From contig CAUPYP010000005.1 of the NCBI GenBank assembly GCA_963516005.1, forward strand, positions 1 to 13,865: DNA of 13,865 nt. The letters run 5' to 3'. How positions within the stretch are numbered: position 1 is the first letter of the stretch; each line of letters opens with the position of its first letter. Below the pieces are notes generated by a model. That model was given only the letters and a program-made list of their open reading frames with translations. It made no database searches and was not told the DNA's origin. The translations under genes were made by a program, and so were the position numbers. Shown in pieces: positions 7,587 to 12,767 of this stretch. The stretch comes from CAMUQR01 sp963516005 (GTDB taxonomy: Bacteria; Patescibacteriota; Saccharimonadia; Saccharimonadales; Saccharimonadaceae).

Positions 7587-8024
7587 CTATTCTAGAGTTG
7601 ACAGAAGAGAATTTAGCTCATCATGAGTTAAAGTCCCATCTTTGCATTTGATAATAAACTTATCGTATAGCTTTTTTGTATAGTCTGGCTGGTCATGCCA
7701 GTCATGTCTATACGGTGAATAGCCGCTATGATGTGACAATAGCTGACAAGTGGTTATTTCAGCGATTGTCTTGAGATCCTTTGTGAGGTATAGCCCATAG
7801 AATACTTTTTCCTCAGGTGTACCTGCCTTGGGATCTCGGCAGAATGCCCTGGGTTTCGTATGAGTATACTCGCAGTAGAGGCTTTTGCCCCTTATTTTTG
7901 CCACCCTCAATTCAAAAGACAAGGTGAGGTTGGCAAACCAAGCTCCATCTCCATCGTTTATTGCGAGTGCCTTAACCTTTTGGGCATACTCTTGTACGAC
8001 TCTTATTGTTTGTGTCTTTGTCAT
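7587..8024 (-). CDS. cassette gene 3, hypothetical protein (145 aa)
   Basis: Function unknown; 145 aa, soluble, no signal peptide. The start is taken at 8024 because AGGAGGG (8037-8031) lies 7 nt upstream. An in-frame ATG at 8075 has no ribosome site and would place that AGGAGGG inside the ORF. Two stretches tie it to the family: VF-x-GLY-x2-K-[DN]-[LF] (74-84, matching gene 4 at 96-106) and DKFIIKCKDGT (121-131, matching gene 2). Between them lies a His/Trp/Tyr-rich segment (SHHSGYSPYRHDWHD, 97-111) not seen in the others. Its 5' leader (about 87 nt) is the longest of the four. It has its own promoter and a type A terminator. Confidence 0.78.
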   Translation of the reverse strand: MTKTQTIRVVQEYAQKVKALAINDGDGAWFANLTLSFELRVAKIRGKSLYCEYTHTKPRAFCRDPKAGTPEEKVFYGLYLTKDLKTIAEITTCQLLSHHSGYSPYRHDWHDQPDYTKKLYDKFIIKCKDGTLTHDELNSLLSTLE

Positions 8025-8092
8025 TTTTAACCCTCCTAAAAAAACAAACACCATGCTCAGCGATCGACTGACCATATTATTTAAAAAATACT

Positions 8093-8111
8093 GTTTGACA
8101 ACGTGTCAAAC
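8093..8111 (-). promoter_or_regulatory. inverted repeat at predicted +1 of cassette gene 3
   Basis: GTTTGACA (8093-8100), ACG, TGTCAAAC (8104-8111): perfect 8-bp arms with a 3-nt centre. The predicted start is near 8111, so the repeat occupies about +1 to +19. This is the strongest of the four repeats. Confidence 0.7.
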
Positions 8112-8117
8112 TTCTTC

Positions 8118-8146
8118 ATTATAACATTTTTATATACAAAAGTCAA
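8118..8146 (-). promoter_or_regulatory. promoter of cassette gene 3
   Basis: Minus strand: -35 TTGACT (8146-8141), 17-nt spacer, -10 TATAAT (8123-8118). It shares the extended GTTATAATGA context with gene 1. Confidence 0.8.
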
Positions 8147-8168
8147 TATCGTGCTGAAATCGTGAGGC

Positions 8169-8198
8169 AAAAGAAAAATGCTCAATTAAGAGCATTTT
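8169..8198 (-). terminator. type B terminator overlapping the end of cassette gene 4
   Basis: Arms 8175-8183 (AAAATGCTC) and 8190-8198 (GAGCATTTT) form a 9-bp stem with loop AATTAA, followed on the minus strand by a T-rich run (8178-8169). The TAA stop of gene 4 (8188-8186) lies inside the loop, so the last codons of gene 4 form one arm. Confidence 0.8.
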
Positions 8199-8776
8199 GG
8201 GGTGATTTCAATGATGCCACCTCTGTGGTTTACTAATACCAACGAATGGTTCCATTGGTAAACGACACACGGTGGTTGAGGCGGTAAAACTACCGCAGTT
8301 TGCTTCTTCGGTAGCGCATAGGGCACTGGAACGAAGAGCGACGGGACGAAATACTCTTGGGGAGTTTGTCCATTGTCGTTATTACCTCTCTCGATCTTAT
8401 CTCTTGAGGGCTGAGCTGCCTTGTATAGATAAGCGTGAGCCTCAACTGTGAGTGAGTTGAAGTTTTTATTATAGAACAGTCCTGTGAAGACCTGGACTGT
8501 TGATATTTTTTGCAGGTCAGCTGTGCGGTGGCTCTGAACGCGGTTTGGACGACTCAGATGAGCGAGTGACAATATTGGCAATGGTACAATCAGTTCTTTG
8601 TCGCATTTAGGCTTATTTCTAGCCTTCTGGACGCGTTTTAATATAGACTGATTGTCTGGCAAATCATGGTCGAGTGTATATAAACCACAATAATAAGCGT
8701 CGACAATCACGTCTGATGCGATCGTTGAATGCGTAATTGCACTCACTTTTGAGGTGAGCTCCTCGATGAAATTCAT
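8186..8776 (-). CDS. cassette gene 4, hypothetical protein (196 aa)
   Basis: Function unknown; the longest family member, soluble by sequence. It shares with gene 2, in the same order and nearly the same spacing: SI-x5-K-x-RN (44-54), I-x-SL-x2-L-x2-P-x-R (68-79), STV-x2-F-x-GLFYN (92-103), VE-x3-YL (111-117) and PP-x2-VY-x-WN (168-176). It carries an extra polar then proline-rich stretch (about 121-168). Its C-terminus runs into the terminator hairpin: the final residues PKCS and the TAA are encoded by the stem and loop. AAGGAGGG (8792-8785) sets the ATG at 8776. It is transcribed divergently from hrcA, with only 22 nt between its -35 and the CIRCE operator. Confidence 0.78.
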   Translation of the reverse strand: MNFIEELTSKVSAITHSTIASDVIVDAYYCGLYTLDHDLPDNQSILKRVQKARNKPKCDKELIVPLPILSLAHLSRPNRVQSHRTADLQKISTVQVFTGLFYNKNFNSLTVEAHAYLYKAAQPSRDKIERGNNDNGQTPQEYFVPSLFVPVPYALPKKQTAVVLPPQPPCVVYQWNHSLVLVNHRGGIIEITPKCS

Positions 8777-8803
8777 TTTTTCATCCCTCCTTAATAAAAA
8801 ACT

Positions 8804-8822
8804 ATTTTAAATTGATTAAAAT
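8804..8822 (-). promoter_or_regulatory. inverted repeat at predicted +1 of cassette gene 4
   Basis: ATTTTAA (8804-8810), 5-nt centre, TTAAAAT (8816-8822), starting at the predicted transcription start (near 8823). The arms equal those of gene 2, but the spacing differs by 5 nt. Confidence 0.5.
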
Positions 8823-8829
8823 CTACTGA

Positions 8830-8858
8830 ATTATACAATATAAAATAATTTTAGTCAA
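8830..8858 (-). promoter_or_regulatory. promoter of cassette gene 4
   Basis: Minus strand: -35 TTGACT (8858-8853), 17-nt spacer, -10 TATAAT (8835-8830). The leader after it is alignable with that of gene 2, including the shared segment ATAGTTTTTTA. Confidence 0.8.
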
Positions 8859-8880
8859 TGATGGGGCTATCAGAGGTCAG

Positions 8881-8907
8881 CTAGCACTCTATTGACTAGA
8901 GTGCTAG
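8881..8907 (+). promoter_or_regulatory. CIRCE operator (HrcA binding site)
   Basis: CTAGCACTC (8881-8889), 9-nt spacer, GAGTGCTAG (8899-8907): a perfect 9-9-9 inverted repeat matching the known CIRCE consensus (TTAGCACTC-N9-GAGTGCTAA) except for the outermost base of each arm. The hrcA -35 box lies in the spacer, so bound HrcA should block RNA polymerase directly. This implies autoregulation of hrcA, the small membrane gene and grpE. Confidence 0.95.
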
Positions 8908-8920
8908 TTTTTGCTACAAT
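8892..8920 (+). promoter_or_regulatory. promoter of the hrcA-grpE operon
   Basis: -35 TTGACT (8892-8897) in the CIRCE spacer, 17-nt gap, extended -10 TGC-TACAAT (8912-8920). The predicted start coincides with the A of the hrcA ATG at 8927, so the mRNA is probably leaderless. Confidence 0.85.
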
Positions 8921-8926
8921 AATCTT

Positions 8927-9658
8927 ATGAATTTAACCAAACGTCAGCTAGATATTCTGATCGCAATTATTGAGCAATACGCCGAGGTGGCAGTGCCAGT
9001 TGGCAGTGTGACCCTGGCGAAATTATTTGATGTGTCGAGCGCGACGATTCGTCTGGAAATGGCACGACTGGAGGAGCTTGGCTTGATTCAGCAACCTCAT
9101 ACTTCGGCGGGGCGGATTCCGACCGACCGTGGCTATCGAGTGTATGTCAATCACCTCGGTGAACAGCGCCAAGCTGAGCATCTGCCGGTTAAGGCTAATG
9201 ACCGAGCCAAACAAGCCTTCGCACGACAAATTGCTAGTAGTGGACAATCAGCTGATTTGATTATCCGGCGAGCGGTTAAGGGTCTGGCGGACGCAACCGA
9301 AAACTTTGGTTTTGCGACGATTGGCGATCAGATTTATACCTGCGGTCTCAGTCATTTATTTAACCAGCCGGATTTTAACGAGCGGGCGGATATTGTAGCA
9401 CTCTCTAATTTGATTGATAACTTAGAGCCGTGGCTGGCCGAAGCTCGACCGAACGAGTCAATTTCGGTCTATATTGGCTCCGAAAATCCAATTGGTAAAC
9501 AGAGTGGTGCGAGTTTAATTATTGCCCGGTTTAATTCGCCGTATAGTCATCGCAGTTACATTGGCGTGATTGGTTCGACGCGTCAGAGCTACGCCAAGGT
9601 GATGTCATTAGTGGAACAGACCGGGTATTTATTAGAGGAATTACTGAAAGATGGTTAA
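8927..9658 (+). CDS. hrcA: heat-inducible transcription repressor HrcA (short form)
   Basis: DNA-binding repressor that holds chaperone genes off through CIRCE and is released under heat stress. The N-terminal winged helix is canonical: LTKRQLDIL (3-11), PVGS (24-27), VSSATIRLEMARLEELGLI (36-54) and QPHTSAGRIPTDRGYRVYV (56-74). The C-terminus (GVIGSTRQSYAKVMSLVEQ) matches the family's last conserved block. At 243 aa it is about 100 residues shorter than the usual 340, with the loss in the middle (GAF-like and inserted) domain. There is no ribosome site upstream. The ATG is 7 nt after the -10, which suggests a leaderless message. The operator directly upstream supports the call and autoregulation. 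Confidence 0.95.
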   Translation: MNLTKRQLDILIAIIEQYAEVAVPVGSVTLAKLFDVSSATIRLEMARLEELGLIQQPHTSAGRIPTDRGYRVYVNHLGEQRQAEHLPVKANDRAKQAFARQIASSGQSADLIIRRAVKGLADATENFGFATIGDQIYTCGLSHLFNQPDFNERADIVALSNLIDNLEPWLAEARPNESISVYIGSENPIGKQSGASLIIARFNSPYSHRSYIGVIGSTRQSYAKVMSLVEQTGYLLEELLKDG

Positions 9659-9857
9659 AATTAAACTCACCACCCATCGTGAGAAGTCGCTCGTATGGTT
9701 ATTTTTGACATTTGTGATGATGAGCGCGCAGGCTTATTATCGTGATGTGCTTGGCGGAACTAAATGGTTTAATTGGTGGGTAATGATCGCAATTACAATT
9801 ATGACTGGTTTCTGTGTGCTGATGTTTGGCATCCATCTTAAAATAAAGGATAAATAG
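9651..9857 (+). CDS. small two-helix membrane protein of the heat-shock operon
   Basis: No recognised family. The 68 aa have a basic N-terminus (KIKLTTHREK), a hydrophobic segment at about 13-29, a short loop with YYRDVLGGTKWFNWW, a second segment at about 45-63 and a charged end (KIKDK). It is probably an inner-membrane hairpin with both ends in the cytosol. It overlaps hrcA by 8 nt and ends 8 nt before grpE, so it is translated from the CIRCE-controlled message. GAGGA at 9635-9639 is 11 nt upstream of the ATG. Position in the operon suggests a link to envelope or protein-quality stress, but that is inference only. Confidence 0.75.
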   Translation: MVKIKLTTHREKSLVWLFLTFVMMSAQAYYRDVLGGTKWFNWWVMIAITIMTGFCVLMFGIHLKIKDK

Positions 9858-9865
9858 GAGAACTT

Positions 9866-10339
9866 ATGACAAAAAAAGAGCAAAAAATTATCGAAGAAAT
9901 TCAAAAACTCGAACAAGAAAATGGCGAATTGTTGTTAGATTTACAACGCACACGGGCAGATTTTGAAAATTATCGCAAAAATGTCGATGCTGACCGCGAG
10001 CGAGCCAAGGCTTTAGCTAAAAAAAGCTTACTACTAGAGCTGTTGCCAGTGTTAGATGATTTAGATTTGGCGATTGCTCACGCGCCGGCTGATTTGGCAG
10101 AGAACAAATGGGCGCAGGGCGTGCTTAATCTCAACAAAAAACTGGCGACCAGTCTCGCAAAAATTGGTTTAGAGCGCATCCCAATTGGTGAAAACGAAGA
10201 ATTTAATCCAGAATGGCACGAAGCGGTGACTTTTGAAGATGGCGATGGCGACCAAGAAATCGTCGCCGAAGAGTTGCGTCCCGGTTATAAATACCAAGGC
10301 GAAGTCTTACGCTCTAGTATGGTCAAAGTCAAGCGTTAA
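9866..10339 (+). CDS. grpE: nucleotide exchange factor GrpE
   Basis: Co-chaperone that promotes ADP release from DnaK. The 157 aa begin with a long charged coiled coil (about 1-50: EQKIIEEIQKLEQENGELL, then LQRTRADFENYRK, the family's start of the conserved core). The C-terminal beta domain carries NPEWHEAV (about 114-121) and ends RPGYKYQGEVLRSSMVKV, the GrpE signature. The length is slightly short of the usual 170-200 aa, with a trimmed N-terminus. AGGAG (9856-9860) is 5 nt before the ATG. It is the last gene of the CIRCE operon and is followed by the terminator at 10373-10398. Its partner genes dnaK and dnaJ are not nearby. Confidence 0.96.
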   Translation: MTKKEQKIIEEIQKLEQENGELLLDLQRTRADFENYRKNVDADRERAKALAKKSLLLELLPVLDDLDLAIAHAPADLAENKWAQGVLNLNKKLATSLAKIGLERIPIGENEEFNPEWHEAVTFEDGDGDQEIVAEELRPGYKYQGEVLRSSMVKVKR

Positions 10340-10372
10340 TTAGTTTTTAAAAACATACGAAAATACAGCTGG

Positions 10373-10398
10373 CAGGGGTGACTTTTACCCCTGTTTTT
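10373..10398 (+). terminator. terminator of the grpE operon, merged with the next promoter
   Basis: CAGGGGT (10373-10379) and ACCCCTG (10387-10393) form a 7-bp GC-rich stem with loop GACTTTT, followed by T5 (10394-10398). It is the only terminator-like element between grpE and the phosphoketolase. The -35 box of the phosphoketolase promoter lies across its stem and loop, so the same repeat could also serve as an operator. Confidence 0.75.
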
Positions 10399-10406
10399 GC
10401 TATAAT
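10378..10406 (+). promoter_or_regulatory. promoter of the phosphoketolase gene
   Basis: -35 GTGACT (10378-10383), 17-nt spacer, extended -10 TGC-TATAAT (10398-10406). The ATG is 7 nt after the -10, so the message is probably leaderless. From 10393 to the ATG the sequence matches the hrcA promoter region (8907 to its ATG) at all but two positions. Confidence 0.8.
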
Positions 10407-10412
10407 AAACTT

Positions 10413-12716
10413 ATGCTTAATTTAGAAACCAAACACCATTTAGATCAATTTATTCGAGCGACCAATTACTTAAGTGTGGCTCAGATTTTTTTGCAGGATA
10501 ATTTTTTGTTGGAGCGACCGTTGATTCCAGCCGACATCAAACCGCGTCTGCTGGGTCACTGGGGAACTTGCCCGGGTATCAATATAATTTACGCTCATCT
10601 CAATCTGTTAATTAAACAAAAAGCGATCAATCAGGCGATTTTTGTGCTGGGTCCGGGGCATGGTTTTCCGGCGTTGCAAGCGAATTTGTTCTTAGAACAG
10701 GCATTGGAACAGGTTGATCATCAGGCGACGCTGACATCGCAAGGTATCGCTTATATTGCCAAAAACTTCTCGTGGCCGTATGGTTTTGCTTCGCACGCTA
10801 ATCCAGAGGCGCCAGGCGTGATTTCGGAGGGCGGTGAATTGGGCTATTCGTTATCAACGGCGTTTGGGGCGGTGCTAGACCAGCCGGAGCTAATTACCTT
10901 TTGCCTGATTGGTGATGGCGAAGCCGAAACCGCGGCGCTGGCTGGTTCTTGGCAACTGAATAAGTTAATTAATCCGCAAACTGATGGCGCAGTGTTGCCA
11001 ATTCTCCATCTGAACGGCTATAAAATCTCCGGTCCGACGCTCTTTGGTCGAATGAGTGATAAGGAACTAATTGATTATTTCTCGGGTTTGCGTTATGAGC
11101 CGTTAATTGTGGATTATGATGATGAGCAGGCGGATGAGCTCCTGCATCAAACACTCTCTAAGGCTTATGATAAGATTACTGCCATTAAAACTGGCGTGGC
11201 AGATGACCAGCGTTTTCCGGTGGTGATTTTCCGTTCGGATAAAGGTTTGACCGGACCAGTTGAGCTTTTGGGTAAAAAAATCGCTGGTAATCACGCTTCA
11301 CACCAAGTTGTGTTAGGCAAGGCCAAAACTAATGCTGACGAATTAGCGCTTCTTGAGAAGTGGCTGAGATCGTATCGGTTTGAGGAGTTGTTCGACCAGC
11401 AGGGTTTTGGGGCGTTTAAAAATGCCATTTTGCCATCGACTCGTCGGCGCATGGGTAATAACCAGCTGGCGATTGGTGCTGGACGGACTGCGCTACAATT
11501 GCCGGATAGCTCGGTATTAGCGGTGGACACAGCGCATCACGATAAATCTTTTTCGATGAATAAAGCTGGTGAATATCTGCGTGAAATCTTCCGTTTGAAC
11601 GCTGATCAGCGTAATTTTCGACTGTTTTCACCGGATGAAACCACCTCTAATCGTCTCCAGGCGGTGTTTGAAGTGACCAAGCGAGCTTGGAATCTGCCGA
11701 TTAAATTATGGGATGATTTTTATGCGCCAGATGGGCGAGTGATGGAGATTCTCAGTGAGCAAGGCTTGCAGGGTCTGTATCAAGGTTATAATCTAACCGG
11801 TCGCTATGGTGCGATGACTAGCTATGAGGCGTTTATGCCGATTGCTGGTAGTATGGTGGATCAATACGCCAAGTTCTTAAAGCAAGCCGAATGGGCAGAG
11901 TTTCGTCATCGTTTAGCGCCGATGGTATATTTGCTAACATCGGTTGGTTGGCGCCAAGATCACAATGGTTTTTCCCACCAAAATCCGGGATTTATTGCGA
12001 ATTTATTAAATCACCAAGCGGGTAGTTCAGTCTTTTTCCCAAGTGATCAAAACGCTATGCTAGCGGTGCTCGATAAAATCTATAGCTCAACTAATACGAT
12101 TAACGCCGTGGTTGCTGGTAAACAAGAACAAAAGCTATGGCGCAATCTCAACCAAGCTCAGGCTGATGTAGCGAGTGGCGCGGCGATTTGGTCAGAATTG
12201 AGTGATGATGATCCTGATGTGGTGTTGGTGGCCGCTGGTGATTATATGCTCAGTGAGGCGGTGCGGGCGCGAGAGCTGATCAAACAAGAATTGCCTGATG
12301 TGCGCGTGCGTTTTGTTTATGTGTCGAGCCTAACTTGCGGAGCGATTGGTCATCATGATCATCAGCTGGATCAGGCTGAGTTTGAGCAAATTTTTACTGC
12401 TGATCGACCGATTATCTTTAATTTCCATGGCTATCCAGAGACAATTAAGGCGATTTTGTTTAATTATTTGACGACTAATCGGGCAAGTATTCATGGTTAT
12501 CGCGAGCAAGGCTCAACTACGACGCCATTTGATATGATGGTGCGCAACCAAACATCGCGTTGGCATTTGTTGATGGCGACGGTTGAGGCTTTTGCGAAGA
12601 CTGGGCAATTATCTGCCGATAAGCGCGACCAAATTTTTGCTAAATACCACCAAAAAATCACCGAACATGTTGATTATATTAAGCAACACGGAGTCGATTT
12701 ACCAGAGATTGCATAA
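10413..12716 (+). CDS. xfp: xylulose-5-phosphate/fructose-6-phosphate phosphoketolase
   Basis: Thiamine-diphosphate enzyme that splits xylulose 5-phosphate (and often fructose 6-phosphate) with phosphate into acetyl phosphate plus glyceraldehyde 3-phosphate (or erythrose 4-phosphate). It is the key step of heterofermentative sugar breakdown, with ATP made from acetyl phosphate. Family motifs in order: LLGHWGT (46-52), GPGHG (80-84), SHANPEAPG (127-135), GGELGYSLS (140-148), the ThDP/Mg motif GDGEAET (167-173), ILHLNGYKI (197-205), SHQV (296-299), SPDETTSNRL (406-415), SYEAF (470-474), WRQDHNGFSHQNPG (513-526) and TTTPFDM near the C-terminus. The active-site His and Glu positions expected for the family appear intact. 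At 767 aa it is slightly shorter than typical (about 790-825). Dual substrate use cannot be read from the sequence. Confidence 0.97.
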   Translation: MLNLETKHHLDQFIRATNYLSVAQIFLQDNFLLERPLIPADIKPRLLGHWGTCPGINIIYAHLNLLIKQKAINQAIFVLGPGHGFPALQANLFLEQALEQVDHQATLTSQGIAYIAKNFSWPYGFASHANPEAPGVISEGGELGYSLSTAFGAVLDQPELITFCLIGDGEAETAALAGSWQLNKLINPQTDGAVLPILHLNGYKISGPTLFGRMSDKELIDYFSGLRYEPLIVDYDDEQADELLHQTLSKAYDKITAIKTGVADDQRFPVVIFRSDKGLTGPVELLGKKIAGNHASHQVVLGKAKTNADELALLEKWLRSYRFEELFDQQGFGAFKNAILPSTRRRMGNNQLAIGAGRTALQLPDSSVLAVDTAHHDKSFSMNKAGEYLREIFRLNADQRNFRLFSPDETTSNRLQAVFEVTKRAWNLPIKLWDDFYAPDGRVMEILSEQGLQGLYQGYNLTGRYGAMTSYEAFMPIAGSMVDQYAKFLKQAEWAEFRHRLAPMVYLLTSVGWRQDHNGFSHQNPGFIANLLNHQAGSSVFFPSDQNAMLAVLDKIYSSTNTINAVVAGKQEQKLWRNLNQAQADVASGAAIWSELSDDDPDVVLVAAGDYMLSEAVRARELIKQELPDVRVRFVYVSSLTCGAIGHHDHQLDQAEFEQIFTADRPIIFNFHGYPETIKAILFNYLTTNRASIHGYREQGSTTTPFDMMVRNQTSRWHLLMATVEAFAKTGQLSADKRDQIFAKYHQKITEHVDYIKQHGVDLPEIA

Positions 12717-12737
12717 AATTAAAAAATATGGTATAAT
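12709..12737 (+). promoter_or_regulatory. promoter of the ABC exporter gene
   Basis: -35 TTGCAT (12709-12714), overlapping the last codons of the phosphoketolase gene, a 17-nt spacer, and -10 TATAAT (12732-12737) with an extended TGG before it. No terminator separates the two genes, so read-through is also possible. Confidence 0.7.
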
Positions 12738-12767
12738 ATAAAGACTAAAAGTGTGAGGTTGTAAAAA

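Larger units (their letters stand above)
6435..8858 (-). other. array of four minus-strand paralogous gene cassettes
   Basis: Four small genes (8776-8186, 8024-7587, 7438-6974, 6817-6488) lie head to tail between the plus-strand kinase and hrcA genes. Each is a complete unit: promoter, inverted repeat starting at the predicted +1, AGGAGG site, ORF and hairpin terminator. Terminators alternate between two sequence types. Genes 2 and 4 share clear spaced residue patterns with each other; gene 3 shares two of them, and gene 1 only a weak C-terminal one. I do not recognise the family. The pattern fits duplication of a two-gene unit followed by divergence. Confidence 0.7.

Noticed and set aside
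8025..8075. Upstream in-frame ATG extending cassette gene 3 by 17 residues
   Set aside because: No Shine-Dalgarno sequence precedes it, and the strong AGGAGGG belonging to the ATG at 8024 would lie inside the coding region.
7885..8124. Plus-strand open frame of 79 codons opposite cassette gene 3
   Set aside because: It has no ribosome site, runs through the promoter and leader of gene 3, and has no recognisable composition. It is a shadow of the minus-strand gene.
6435..8198. Integron-type array with the hairpins as attC sites
   Set aside because: The hairpins are short, perfect, followed by T-runs on the coding strand, and lack the GTTRRRY/RYYYAAC core sites. No integrase is visible. They are ordinary intrinsic terminators.
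6435..8198. CRISPR-like repeat array
   Set aside because: Repeats are about 1.1-1.2 kb apart with genes between them, not regularly spaced by short unique spacers, and no cas genes occur.
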